Assembly: GCA_012934845.2 (NCBI GenBank)
Contig: WNNJ02002553.1
Span: 1 to 64,000 of the forward strand
Length of the DNA stretch: 64,000 nt
From: Pomphorhynchus laevis
Taxonomy: Eukaryota; Acanthocephala; Palaeacanthocephala; Echinorhynchida; Pomphorhynchidae
Reading direction: 5' to 3'
Part shown: in pieces, positions 11,851 to 23,126 of the stretch
How the letters are laid out: every line of letters begins with the position of its first letter
How positions within the stretch are numbered: the stretch's first letter is position 1
Program-made: the position numbers and the translations under genes
Notes under the pieces: generated by a model
Seen by the model: the letters and a program-made list of their open reading frames with translations, nothing else
The model's database searches: none
What the model was told of the DNA's origin: nothing

Positions 11851-12980
11851 ACTATATGTAAATATAGTATATAATAAATACACTATTATATGTAAATATG
11901 CGTTAATACAAAATTATGTAGGAAACACTCGTTGTTATATTAGAAAAATAATTAATTTTCATTTCAATATTTTAGCATGTCACTTTCAAAAATGGTTTAA
12001 AAACTTAACAATAAAACTTTGAGTCTTGTTTTCCAATGTGTGCTTAGTCCTCATTTACAATTTTTATGAATAATTGCATGAAATCGGAGCAAATCAGATC
12101 AGGTCACTGTCTACGTATATTAAAATAATTAAATAATAAATAATTAAACAATAAAAAATTACAAATAATTAATATTTATTATATTATAATTTTTAATAAA
12201 ATTATATAATTTTTAGCCGATATTGGAGCAAATCAGATCAGGTCACTGTCTACGTATATAAAAATAGTTAAATAATTGAATAATAAATAATTAAACAATA
12301 AATCATTACAAATAATTAATAATTATTATATTATATTTTATATAATATTTTATGTTATTTATGTGAAATCTGATATAAAATTATTAAATTATTTATCATT
12401 TAATTATTTTATTTAATATATTTTATATAATTTTATATAAGATTTCCTACAAGTTACATTTTATAATTTTATATTAGATTTCATATAACTTATATCAAGT
12501 TAAAATAAAAAATTGAAATTTAAAATAAAAGTCAACTTTTATGAATTGACTTATAAATAACAGACGATGTTTCAGAATAATGATTAAAGGAATGCATCAT
12601 TCGGAGCATGTATGTACGATATATCACTGATTTCAGTGCGTGCTTTTGTTTTGCAAAATTGCATGAAAGTTATATATGATGATATCTATTTGCTTTTTAA
12701 TGAATGTTATGTCATAAATTGCTTTATTTTGAACTTCTAAGAACAACTTTATCAACTTATGAAAAAGTGAAAATTTTCATAACTTAAAAAAGCAATTCTT
12801 TCAGGAGTAACTGCTCCTGAAGTTCCGGCTTCGAACACTATTACTCAGCACAAAATGGCATTTTTAAAAGCTACTTTTAAAACACAAATATAAATGATAT
12901 CAATTAATATTCATATCAACGTAATATTTTTTATAACCAAGAAATAAATATAAATTAAATAATTGATAATAATTAATAAT
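11851..12980. repeat. A+T-rich region with a 135-bp direct repeat and a Penelope-like tail
   Basis: Two direct repeats of about 135 bp begin near 12,085 and 12,220; both contain GGAGCAAATCAGATCAGGTC and then GTCTACGTATA. At 12,470-12,600 a copy of the Penelope-like 3' tail occurs on the minus strand, with the same ATAACTTATATCAAGTTAAA block as at 10,690-10,730. At 12,796-12,890 a short open stretch after a splice-acceptor-like TTCTTTCAG reads VTAPEVPASNTITQHKMAFL before a stop. I cannot tell whether it is an exon. Confidence 0.55.
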
Positions 12981-13024
12981 CCCTCCCTAGGCAACTACCT
13001 CCCTAGGTAGTTGCCTAGGGAGGG
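12981..13024. repeat. Perfect 18-bp inverted repeat, 8-nt loop, at the 3' end of an RT element
   Basis: CCCTCCCTAGGCAACTAC (12,981-12,998) is followed by an 8-nt loop and its exact reverse complement (13,007-13,024). It lies at the point where the minus-strand RT plus nuclease element passes into A+T-rich flank. It could be a 3' structure read by the element's own RT, or a foldback made during truncation. Confidence 0.9.
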
Positions 13025-13213
13025 ATCTCCAGTCGATTCCAAAAAGGATGCCGCATTCCCTCGTTGCAAGGCTGCGCTGATTTGTTGCATGATCCAGCTG
13101 AATGCGCGTTTATCACCGGTTGTCCACACCAACCTTGAACCAAGCTGCCTCAAAAACGCAGATGCGCTGGGGCCGACAACGCCAAGTGTTTCGATGGTAA
13201 TAGGGACGAACAA
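12995..13213 (-). pseudogene. C-terminal end of the nuclease domain
   Basis: A 72-codon frame reads FVPITIETLGVVGPSASAFL, then RQLGSRLVWTTGDKRAFS and ISAALQRGNAASF. The pattern ETLG, LxxxxGDxRAxS, IxxALQRGNAxSF is the conserved tail of the C-terminal nuclease in this superfamily. The same tail recurs at 19,690-19,872 and 25,800-25,982 (QRLVRQTGDGSAFS, ISAAIQRGNAT). The core PD-(D/E)XK residues would lie upstream, in decayed sequence. Confidence 0.75.
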
Positions 13214-14356
13214 ATACTGTTAATCTACGAAGCAGCTGATTTGGTTCGTTTGAGCTGCTCCGTGCTGGCTGCAACAGCGCTAGCAGAAGTCACCGCATGT
13301 GCGACATGACTGGCGGCCAGGGTGTTCGGGCAAGTGAAATCCCAAACGAGTATGCGGCCAGCTTCCCATGGCATAAGAGTCGCACCATAGCATCATTGCC
13401 ATTGTCTCGAACTAATCTTGCCGGTTCGACTCTGGAGTGCAAGAGCCAATCTCAAAATATCGTTGACCGCAACATGTCGATAGTAACGAGATGTTATCCT
13501 GTTGCAGTCTACGGTATGAGCCCTGTGCCGCAGGACCGACACTCCGTAGATACACAAATGCCGATGAAAGTATTGAACACCGAGTCTCAACGGTACGGCG
13601 ATAGAAATAGATCAATCATCAAGTCGTGTGCGGAGGATGTGATCGGAAGTGTTTCAAGGAACGCCCCGGACTTCTTTGATGCTACTGCGATTAGTCGGGC
13701 TCGAGATTTAGTTGTTCGTGCTTCGTTAACAAGTCTCAGTTGGCACCCTTCGTAGTGTTCAGCCATCCATCATTTTTGAGATATTTGATCCGATGGAATG
13801 GTCGTCCGATATTCCGCGTTCCATTGATTTGTGGTATTTTTTCAGTCTAATTCTGAGGGGCGAACGGTAAGCGGCTGACAGTTCCTTATCAGTATATTCT
13901 TCAGTTCCATTGTGTCCTTGATAAATGACCCGAGCGCAGGAATGGAAGCCTCCAATGCCTGGTAAACACCGAGACCTCCAAGACGGATCGGTAAGGTCGC
14001 TTGCCTCTAGGCTTCGTTGGGTAGTGACACATTGGGTATTTCGCTCAATATTCTTCGAACTTCAGTGTCGAAAAGTTGAAGTCTTTTAACTTTTCGAGCT
14101 AAGGCAAGCTAAGTGAGCTACGCAAAATCAAGCTTTCAATTTTCAAGCTTTCACTTTGGCAAGCTAAGTCAGCTACGCAAAATCATGAAGGCGTCGTGAA
14201 CGCTCAATTCGGTTACCGGATTCCGGCGTTATGAAGCTCGTTCAATGCGCAGCTTAGTGCGTTGTCGATGCTTGCTTGCCCGTCAAGCGGCGCGTCCAGA
14301 AGCTGTGCGTCTTTAGGTGTGATAGTCTTGCACCATCTTAGCTAGCACGCGATAGC

Positions 14357-14890
14357 TTAGCTCACATTCCTGCTTTCGGTAATCACCTCGCCCTTTTGGA
14401 AATTAAATTGTAATCCAATTTCGGCTCCGTCAGCCTGAATTTTGTGGATATAGGCCAGAATGTCCTTCAACGTACCGCCCAGGGCGCAGTCGTCGAGGTA
14501 CCATAGGTTCAGAGTGGATTTTAAGCTATGTGCCAAGCTGTTGACGGCAAGACAAAATAGTACAGAGCCTAATGGGTCTCCATACTGAACGCCTTCAGCC
14601 GAGGGTATATGTTTGTTTCCGAATAGAAGCTTGCTTTGGCTGTCGTAACAAAGTCGGACAAACGATAAAATATGCGGTATTTCGCGATCGACGAAGCGCA
14701 GGATTGCATCTCTGCTCAAGCAGTTGAACGCATTGTAGTAGTCGAGTTTTACCATAGTGTGTTTACGACTAGCCATGTCACGCATGAACACGAGAGATGT
14801 ATGTATTGCCGCTTCGATTCCACGCGGAATACCGACGCCCAGCTGTATAGGGAGAAAATGCTCGCGAGCGAACCGGATACGAATTGGCAT
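14357..14890 (-). pseudogene. Reverse transcriptase palm of the RT plus nuclease element
   Basis: 177 codons remain open. Visible blocks in order: VGIPRGIEAAIHTSL, VKLDYYNAFNCLSRDAIL (first catalytic D), AEGVQYGDPLGSVLFCLAV (block B), LWYLDDCALGG (YLDD active site, two catalytic aspartates present) and IGLQFNFQKGEVI. The fingers region continues upstream in another frame (KKNVGIRLYPSDFQSVSSLL, 14,984-14,778). This is a group II-intron/non-LTR-like RT. I do not assign a named clade. Confidence 0.85.
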
Positions 14891-15599
14891 GCCAGTTTAG
14901 AAGCGATGAGACGGATTGAAAATCCGACGGATATAGACGGATACCAACATTCTTTTTTAGAAAGGCGAGCAAGAATATTAGCAACTTAATCCAGTACCGT
15001 TCCCTCCAGAAGAACTATCATTTGATTCGTTTAAGCCGTGACCAAGTGGCTTGCTGAGGCTGCTTCAGAAAATCATGTGAGATCTCGTAAGTGCATTGGG
15101 CTTAAGCCGTCAGGGCCACCCGCGGACGAGGGCGGGAAAGACCGTAATGAATACAATAAAGATGGGCGGTAACAACAGGGCAGCAATCGAGAGGGTAAAG
15201 CGGCAAAGGTGAGCAATCGGTATATACTCTTCTCGGAGGATGCTTAGCTTTTAAAGTTGTCGTTGTATTTTCATCACAAGATAGGAGGCTCGAGTCCATG
15301 CATACAGTACGAGCAGCGCCGCGGATGTAGCCGTCCTAAATTTTTTAGAAATATTTTGGAAGTTGATCCAAGGAGGATTTATTCTTTGTAATGTTTAATC
15401 GGTTATGTTGCATCAGACTACCCTTGGAAGGGAATTGGTAGCGGGCGCATGCAGCTCGAATATTTGCAGATAGGGAGGGATGAGAGGGCTACTCTGATTC
15501 TGCTGAGGCACGTGGCATTGAACCATGCTTTCGTACCATTTGGGAAGCGTTAGCGACGAATAGCCTGCGACAAATTGAACATTGTACTCTCCCTTGACT

Positions 15600-16090
15600 T
15601 ATTGTGTGCAAATTAGAGTCGATATTGTTGTTGATTGGCCTTTGCGGTTCTGTTGAGTTATGTGGCATATCGTATTCGTCAGTGGTATTGTAAGTTTTAT
15701 ATTGTAATTGTAAGTTGTCTTAGTTTAAAATACACGTTTGATTTCCTGACACTTAGTTTTAAAGTCACGTTTTCACGGTTTCATATATACATTTCATTTG
15801 ATGCTATTTTATATCTTAAACTTTTTTTTCGCAATATTTAATAAATATAAATAATTCACTCATTATAAATTCTCATTTATAATTCACAAACACCGTTGAC
15901 AGTACGATTTACAATATCATTTAACGTGGGTATCGTAAAATTATATAAGGAATTATGTTAAGAAATACGCCAAAGGTATTTTGGTCATATATTCGCAAAA
16001 AAAAGGGTGCAAGACCTCTTTTATCGTCTTTATACCTTATATCCTCTTCGTCCTTGTAGCGGACAAAGGTGATCATCGAAATGGAATCCT
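15600..16090 (+). mobile_element. A+T-rich spacer with a small LINE fragment
   Basis: Most of 15,600-15,950 shows nothing recognisable. At about 15,963-16,060 one frame reads RNTPKVFWSYIRKKKGARPL, which matches the linker between endonuclease and RT in CR1/Jockey-type LINEs (the K-x-F-W-x-Y-I/V-R block). It is short and isolated. Confidence 0.5.
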
Positions 16091-17043
16091 AAGAAAGTGA
16101 GATTGAGAACTATGAAGATGATTGATGAGGCAAAAGATAAAGGGGATGAGATATGTTAGGTTGACGTGGGAGGATCCACATTATTTTGAACTTGTCTGAA
16201 TTTAGAACGAGACGAAAATGGGAGATACGTTTGTAGATAGAAGAAAGACAGTTAAAGGCGGAAATCGCGATATCATGTATGCGATGGGCGGGTCCATAAG
16301 CATATATGATGATATCATCGGCATATTGTATGACGTATTAAGAGTAAGGTTTGAAAAACGGAGAGAGATCGCCAAGTAGGAGAGAGAAAAGCAGGGGACC
16401 GAGGACTGAACCTTGTAAGGTCCCGCATAAAAAAGGGATGGGAGGAGAGGATGATGAATTTGAAGTAACGCGAAAAGAACGGTCGGATAGATATGAGGAA
16501 AACCATGCTACGAAGGAGATAAAAAATCTATAATCATAGCAAAGGCGATAAATAAGTATGGACTGATCGACGATGTCAAAGGCGGAGGAGAGGTCGATGG
16601 ATATGAGACTACTATAAAGAGCGTTGTCACGATAAATGACTAAGTTGTTGTAAACATTCATGCAGGTGATTTCTGTGTAGTGATTAGAGCCGAAAGCGGA
16701 TTGGAAAAGAGGATACGGATTGCTGGGGTTTAGATAGAAATGAAGATGAGAGAGACGTTTGTAGGTAGAAAAACATTTGGGACCAAAATGCTGATATCGT
16801 GTATGCAATGGGCAGTTGCATGAGCATAAATTAGGATGTCATCGGCTTATTGCATGACGTTAAAGGTGTAAGGTTTGATAAAAGGATAGAGATCGCCAAG
16901 CAAAAGACTTTAATCAAAAGTCTATAAATATGTAGAGAACTTACTGCATCAGCTGAACCAACTAGACTGACGTCAGACTGACGGTAAGATATAGCAATTA
17001 TAATGAATCGTAGCTTCATCATCACTAATATCACTCCTTCCAC
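16091..17043 (-). mobile_element. LINE family 2, minus-strand arm, rearranged RT
   Basis: On the minus strand, 16,808-16,338 reads LISIDLSSAFDIVDQSIL and GTLQGSVLGPLLFSLLLGDL, typical RT blocks of a CR1/Jockey-type LINE. In front of it (17,043-16,831) stands sequence matching the region just after the YADD block, so pieces are out of order and this arm is chimeric. Its sequence is an inverted match of 17,930-18,550 and the arms could pair over several hundred bases. Confidence 0.85.
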
Positions 17044-19205
17044 TCATTATCTCGACAAGCACGTCTCGGCCCCGATGTCTTCGCCTTCAGATTCACCCTC
17101 TCGTCTATTGTCTCTGCGAGTAAATCATCATTTTATAACGACATATCTCATGTCGCATTCATCCACCAAAATAAATCTTCTCAATCTAATCCTTCTCTGA
17201 TCCTGTCCTAAAAATGTATTAAAGCGTCAATATAGCTCATACCCTGTCTTATCGCAACGATTTAAACTTATCTCCACTTCAGCCACTTGCATTTTACTCG
17301 ATCGCCCCCTCTCCGAAATTGCTCAACTCTCTTCTGCCCGTATCGAAAAACGCCCTCGCGAGGAAAACGACGAAACATATCTATTAATTAAACTCTAAGT
17401 CTCTCGGTCATACTTTTTACTCAATCCTTTCTCGCTCCTCTTCGTCTTGCAACATCAATCCCCATGATTATTCATCATTTCTTCAGAACAAAGTATCCAC
17501 GTTGCTCTTAAAAAACCCCGTCTACATTCCATCTCACTGCTACTCCCTCACCTCATCCTCCCGGTACTCTTTCAGCTTATTCCTGTCTCTACTTCCGAAG
17601 TCTCATCTGTCCTCATATCCTTGCACAACAAAACCTCACCTGCCGATCCCCTGCCTACCCACATACTTAAATTTATATGCTCATCGATATCCCCTTTTCT
17701 CACCACCTTGTTTAACTCGTTCATTCGCAGTTGTATCTTTCCTTCAGACTAGAAATCCGCCATCGTTTGTCCCCTCCATAAGAAACAATCGCTCGACACC
17801 TCACTTCCTTCTAGCTATAACCCCATTTCTATCCTGCATAATCTTTCCAAGCTCTTAGAGCGACTTATCTTAATACAGATCAACGTTTATATCTCTTCAT
17901 CCAATCTTTATCCTCTTTTCCAATCCGCTTTCGGCTCTAATCACTACACAGAAATAACCTTTTATCGTGACAACGCTCTATATAGTAGTTACATATCCAT
18001 CGACCTCTCCTCCGCCTTTGACATCGTCGATCAGTCCATACTTATTTATCGCCTTTGCTATGATTATAGATTTTTTATCTCCTTCGTAGCATGGTTTTCC
18101 TCATATCTATCCGACCGTTCTTTTCGCGTCACTTCAAATTCATCATCCTCTCCTCCCATACCTTTTTTCCGCGGGACCTTACAAGGTTCAGTCCTCGGTC
18201 CCCTGCTTTTCTCTCTCCTACTTGGCGATCTCTCTCCGTTTTTCAAACCTTACTCTTAATACGTCATACAATATGCCGATGATATCATCATATATGCTTA
18301 TGGACCCGCCCATCGCATACATGATATCGCGATTTCCGCCTTTAACTGTCTTTCTTCTATCTACAAACGTATCTCCCATTTTCGTCTCGTTCTAAATTCA
18401 GACAAGTTCAAAATAATGTGGATCCTCCCACGTCAACCAAACATATCTCATCCCCTTTATCTTTTGCCTCATCAATCATCTTTATAGTTCACAATCTCAC
18501 TTTCTTAGGATTTCATTTCGATGATCACCTTTCCCTTAAACCCTTCATCCGCGACAAGGTCCGCTCGTCTAACTTAATTCTCTGTGAAATCCTTCGTAAC
18601 CGCCCCCTTATCGACTTCCGTTCCTGTATGTATCTTATTTCATCGCTTATTTTCTTTAAAATCTATTACTGCCCCAGCCTTTTCGCCAATTCTCTAAAAT
18701 CCATTATCCTACCCATACAATGCATCATCAAATTTGCCGTTCGTGTGCTCCTACGTCATTGTCGCTTTGACCACACATCCACATATCTTGCATAACTCTC
18801 CTGGCCCACCATACACATCCGCATACAACTTCGCCTTCTCGTAACTTTCCGTCTTATTGTTGTCGGCTCTCAATTGTGCATCAACCTTCCTGTCTTAGAC
18901 GTCACTCGTCCCACCTCTCTATCACCGCGTTGTCCCTATTCCCTCTTACCCTACGTTCCCAATTACTCTAACAATTACGGTCTCCGATCCTTCTTCGTGG
19001 CAGCCTCAATCACTTGGAATCAGTTTTTACTCGACGTCCTCCGCGCTCCCTCCTTTATTTCATTCAAATTCCGCCTCCGTATCCACCTCCTCGACACATG
19101 ATTTAGATTTTTGTTGTGCTAAGCTGTCTTTTAAGATTTTTGTTTGTTGTTGTGGTCATGTAAGCGTGCGCCGGCACGCATTTGCCAAGTAAAAATAAAT
19201 ATTGT
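17044..19205 (+). mobile_element. LINE family 2, plus-strand copy, to its 3' end
   Basis: The order is: endonuclease C-terminal remnant, long linker, RT, C-terminal domain. RT blocks: ISIDLSSAFDIVDQSILIYR (near 18,000), LQGSVLGPLLFSLLLGDLSP (18,180-18,240, frame-shifted) and a YADD-type region at about 18,270. 18,418-18,795 reads NLTFLGFHFDDHLSLKPFI and LISSLIFFKIYYCPSLFANS; 18,874-19,101 reads LPYVPNYSNNYGLRSFFVAA and WNQFLLDVLRAPSF, the usual C-terminal WNxLP-like end. The 3' UTR holds GCGTGC-GCCG-GCACGC, a small hairpin at about 19,167, then a TAAAAATAAAT tail. Several frame breaks are present. Confidence 0.85.
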
Positions 19206-19329
19206 TTAAATAATGACAAATTGATTGAAGAATCACGTGGTTTTATTTTGATGTTGTAGAATTTTATCATTTAAAAATAAGAGATTTTCAACGAATAAGT
19301 CAAAAGTAATATTTTGTAAATTAAAATAT

Positions 19330-19872
19330 TTCTTAAATAACTTGCCGATAACGGTCTAGATTGTCGGTATTCCCTAAGCCGAATGCCCGTCACGCTTAGG
19401 TCAACGATTTCATTCGGAGAACTTTAATGGCAGCATATCTACCATCCCATCTTGAACCCATGTGTCTGTCGAGGAACGATGGCAAGCGACAGATTATGTA
19501 CCCTCGTCGCTTGGAAAAAATGGATTGCGCATCGCCTGGGACTTTACGAGTCCAAATACCTTGGCTCAAAGCAATCAACACTTAGATGTTCATGGCCCTG
19601 GAACTGTAGCAAAGAAGGCAGAAACCTGAATATACCGAAAATATGTTGATTTGGACCCTTACCTACACATGTTTACCCCCGATAATCATCGAGACAATAG
19701 AGCGGTGTCACCCTTTCTCTTGAATCTCTAGAGGAACTCGGTCAGCGTTTGGTTAGACAAACTGGGGACGGAAGCGCCTTTTCCTTACTAATGTAGAGGA
19801 TTAGCGCCGCAATCCAGCGGGGGAACGCGACCTTTTTACAGGAGTGCATGGGCGACCTTGATATACGCAATT
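19330..19872 (+). pseudogene. Nuclease fragment of an RT plus nuclease element (left copy)
   Basis: On the plus strand one reads KNGLRIAWDFTSPNTLAQSN (about 19,516-19,575), a match to the PWxxGxxLxWDxTCxDTLAxSH block of this superfamily. Then come TVAKKAETLNIPK and, at 19,700-19,850, LESLEELGQRLVRQTGDG and RISAAIQRGNAT. These blocks follow the same order as the C-terminal domain at 13,590-12,995. Frames shift and stops occur. The W-D-x-T aspartate is one of the expected nuclease residues. Confidence 0.75.
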
Positions 19873-19879
19873 TATAATT

Positions 19880-20187
19880 GATAATGCAGAAGCAAATGTT
19901 TCAACTGAGAGTTGTATTTAAATTGAGCATAAATTGACTAAACGAATCTAGAGAATTGAAAGAACTGTAGAATTTATTTTTTAATAATAAATTTATTTAT
20001 TAAATTTAATAAATAAAAAATAATAAATTTAATTAATAATTTATTTTAAATAATAAAATCGGAAAACATGCTATAAATTATCAAAACTAAGTGCAATTGT
20101 TAAAATCGCGTAACAATTGGTATATTGCTGTAGACAAATTAAATAATAATTAATTAATTAAATTAATTATTAAATTATTTTTTATAA
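19880..20187. other. A+T-rich spacer
   Basis: Low-complexity A+T-rich sequence with short palindromic AATTAATT stretches (20,145-20,180). No gene is seen. It is copied at 25,990-26,297. Confidence 0.7.
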
Positions 20188-20600
20188 CTGGTTCGTGACA
20201 ATATTCGTACACTAGTTTTCAGACACATGTTTAGAATTGAAGCATAGAGCAGCATAACGTCCTTGCATTTTACAGATTGAATAATCTGCACTGGAAATCT
20301 ATTTCGAAAAGTGTTAGACCGGTAAGGACTCTATAAACTCACAAGAGTTTCGTTTAATCCTTCAAGGATTAGCTGAATTCCTTATATGCCATGATAATAG
20401 ACTGAGTACTAGCATAAGCGCATTATGATGTTGGTGTTTATAGAATGCTGCAACAGGTTTATGACGATATTCGTACACTAGTTTTCAGACATGTTTAGAA
20501 TTGAAGTATAGAGCAGTATAACATCCTTACATTTCACAGCTTAAATGATCTGCTCAGGAAATCTATTTCGAGAATTGTTAGACCCGTAAGGAGTCAACAT
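20188..20600 (+). repeat. Dispersed repeat, two copies in tandem
   Basis: Copy 1 starts near 20,188 and copy 2 near 20,456. Both contain ATTCGTACACTAGTTTTCAG, then an ACATGTTTAGAATTGAAG block, then ATCTATTTCGA and GTTAGACC. Other copies lie at 26,299-26,381 (partial) and 52,072-52,360. In copies 1 and 52,072 a short stretch reads ILQGLAEFLICHDN and ILQRLAGFHIDHPS, so part may derive from a coding sequence that I do not recognise. Confidence 0.75.
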
Positions 20601-21539
20601 TAAAAGAATCAAACGTTAACGAAAACATTCTAAGAATAAATAATTACTTAATAATTCTTCGCATTAATATTAATAATAGTTTTTAATGTATTTTAAACTA
20701 ATTGAATGCAATCCAAAAACAGCGAAGATTAGACATCTCTACGCAATCAAAAATATTGTCTCTACCAACAATCATATCCGGGGAACGACAACCAACAATC
20801 GTACCTGAGGAATGACAACCAACAACCGTACCAGACTCAAATGGGCACTCAAATAAGTCTATCACCGATAAGTATTTGGTGATGATGATATTTTGTAATA
20901 TAATATTTATAATATTTTCCTAATAAATATTAAGAAAGCATACAAAAACAAACTAATAAGTATTGTTCAAGAATACATAATTACTTAATAATTTTTCGCA
21001 TTATTATTTAATTTTTATTATTTATATTAATTTATATAATTATTTAATTATACAATTATTATGTGTAATTATTTTATATTCTTATATTCACATAATTTAT
21101 AAAAGTAGTTTTAGTCATTATTTATAATTTAAAACTATATTGAGTTTAAAACTATACTAAATTTATAAAATTCACAACTAAGGTAGGCTGTATAACAATG
21201 GTATGCTCTACCTCATATTCAAGCACATGCCATTCACAAAAACTTAAACAAGCAACTTTAAAAAGCTTCAAATTTAAAAAATAATAAATATATTTTTACT
21301 ATAAATTTAAAAATATTTAAAAATCGAATTAAAAAAGTATTAATTAAAACATCTCAAACGTTTAAAAATATAATTGCGTTCAATATATAAGTGATTACAA
21401 TCATTGTGACAATCTAAACTTAGAAAATACAATATACAAGCAGAGCAAGACGATGACATAAGCGTCAGCAAAGTGGAGTTTATAATTTACCAGTTTTCAC
21501 TGAAACAGAATTTTGGAATCGGTAAAGAGAGCTCAGAAA
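20600..21539. other. A+T-rich region with a 27-bp minisatellite
   Basis: At about 20,765-20,835, a 27 bp unit (ACCAACAATCATATCCGGGG onward) is repeated nearly three times. The remainder to 21,400 is low-complexity A/T. No gene is seen. Confidence 0.65.
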
Positions 21540-22075
21540 CTTTCCGGTTCAATCCTACAAAACGTCCGGCCTGGCATCATAACCGAGAACGATGATGCGT
21601 AGCGAATGCTGGAGTCGCCAAAAATATGTGGGGCTGATATTTCACTCAAAACACACCTACAGAGACAGTGGACTCAACCATTTCTAAATGTATGCCACGA
21701 AATCCATTGGAGTGCAAGTGATAAGATTAGCATATCATGATTAAAGGATGTTTTGTGTCCATATTCAGGAGCATTTCTGCAGAAATACCGATAACATCGG
21801 TTGAAATTCGCTTGGACGACAACAGCATGATAACTGCGGTTGATTTGCGACTGGGTGTACACATCTGTCCCGCACAGGTATGTGGCTATGAATCACGAAT
21901 CGACGTTTCGGAGGACATTGATTGGATTATCCTAAAGCACGTAGTCATCACACCCGCCATGCAGAGGTTAATGCCGAGGTTAATTTCAAAATTACACTTA
22001 CAGACGCCAACGTTCTCTGTCGTGTAGAGCCTAGTGGTTAGAGCCGAATAGATGGCAAACGGCCTGATGATGATT
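21540..22075 (+). pseudogene. Linker fragment of an RT plus nuclease element
   Basis: The frame at 21,737-22,027 reads ITSVEIRLDDNSMITAVDLR followed by LGVHICPAQVCGYESRIDVS. This matches the block between RT and nuclease in this superfamily (G-T-R-L-D-D ... V-x-L-R-L-G ... C-x-H-x-C-x-C-G). Shortly after it (22,030-22,070) a broken MANGLMMI resembles the KRPDGLTLI block. No RT or nuclease core is attached. The left flank (21,540-21,730) continues the same element weakly. Confidence 0.7.
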
Positions 22076-22173
22076 ATTTGAAATGTGTAAAATTTAAAAC
22101 AAGAAAATTAAAAAAAAAACTTTTAAAAAATTAAAAAATATTTTTTTTCTGACAAATACCAGTTTGAAGATAT

Positions 22174-23126
22174 GAAAAAGTGAGATTGTGAACTATGAAG
22201 ATGATTGATGAGGCAAAAGACAAAGAGGAGGAGATATGTTAGGTTGACGTGGGAGGATCCACATTATTTTGAACTTGTCTGAATTTAGAACGAGACGAAA
22301 ATGGGAGATACGTTTGTAGATAAAAGAAAGACAGTTAAAGGCAGAAATCGCGATATCGTGTATGCGATGGGCGGGTCCATAAGCATATATGATGATATCA
22401 TCGGCATATTGTATGACGTATTAAGAGTAAAGTTTGAAAAACGGAGAGAGATCGCCAAGTAGGAGAGAGAAAAGCAGGGGACCGAGGACTGAACCTTGTA
22501 AGGTCCCGCAGAAAAAAGGGATGTGAGGAGAGGATGATGAATTTGAAGTGACGCGAAAAGAACGGTCGGATAGATATGAGGAAAACCATGCTACGAAGGA
22601 GATAAAAAATCTATAATCATAGCAAAGGCGATAAATAAGTATGGACTGATCGACGATGTCAAAGGCGGAGGAGAGGTCGATGGATATGAGACTACTATAA
22701 AGAGCGTTGTCACGATAAATGACTAAGTTGTTGTAAACATTCATGCAGGTGATTTCTGTGTAGTGATTAGACCCGAAAGCGGATTGGAAAGGATGATACG
22801 GATTGCTGGGGTTTAGATAGAAATGAAGATGAGAGAGACGTTTGTAGGTAGAAAAACATTTGGGGCCAAAATGCTGATATCGTGTATGCAATGGGCGGGT
22901 GCATGAGCATAAATGAGGATGTCATCGGCTTATTGCATGATGTTAAAGGAGTAAGGTTTGATAAAAGGAGAGAGATCGCCAAGCAAAAGACTTTAATCAA
23001 AAGTCTATAAATATGTAGAGAACTTACTGCATCAGCTGAACCAACTAGACTGACGTCAGACTGACGGTAAGATATAGCAATTATAATGAATCGTAGCTTC
23101 ATCATCACTAATATCACTCCTTCCAC
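22174..23126 (-). mobile_element. LINE family 2, minus-strand arm (right copy)
   Basis: Same content as 16,091-17,043: LISIDLSSAFDIVDQSIL and GTLQGSVLGPLLFSLLLGDL on the minus strand, with post-YADD sequence joined upstream. Here the leading piece and the RT arm stay in one frame for longer (23,126-22,767), so this copy is slightly less decayed than the left one. Confidence 0.85.

Larger units (their letters stand above)
12995..15560 (-). mobile_element. RT plus C-terminal nuclease element, degenerate, minus strand
   Basis: The order on the minus strand is: an N-terminal cysteine-containing region (about 15,560-15,100), an RT (15,000-14,357), a conserved linker (13,600-13,390) and a nuclease C-terminus (13,213-12,995). 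The RT and the trailing RHxxxND block match a superfamily that carries a restriction-like PD-(D/E)XK nuclease instead of an APE domain. The linker reads RLGVQYFHRHLCIYGVSV and RYYRHVAVNDILRLALAL. Between the RT and linker, a block near 14,095-14,185 is repeated once (GGCAAGCTAAGT at 14,102 and 14,157). Frames change repeatedly, so it is inactive. Related pieces lie at 8,678, 19,330, 21,540, 25,440 and 44,382. Confidence 0.8.
16091..20272. repeat. Segmental duplication, left copy (~4.2 kb)
   Basis: This block recurs in direct orientation at 22,174-26,381 with few differences. The offset between copies is 6,083 on the left and 6,110 on the right; the main step is a 27 bp gap near 17,956 relative to the right copy. 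The block contains LINE family 2 in two opposed orientations, a nuclease fragment, A+T-rich sequence and the start of a dispersed repeat. Confidence 0.93.

Noticed and set aside
13011-13755. Plus-strand frames of 70 and 152 codons as genes
   Set aside because: They are antisense to the minus-strand nuclease and linker of the RT element.
19396-19649. Overlapping frames on both strands as a new gene or rRNA fragment
   Set aside because: Plus-strand blocks (IAWDFTSPNTLAQS, RQTGDG, AIQRGNAT) show it is a retroelement nuclease remnant. The minus-strand frame is its shadow.
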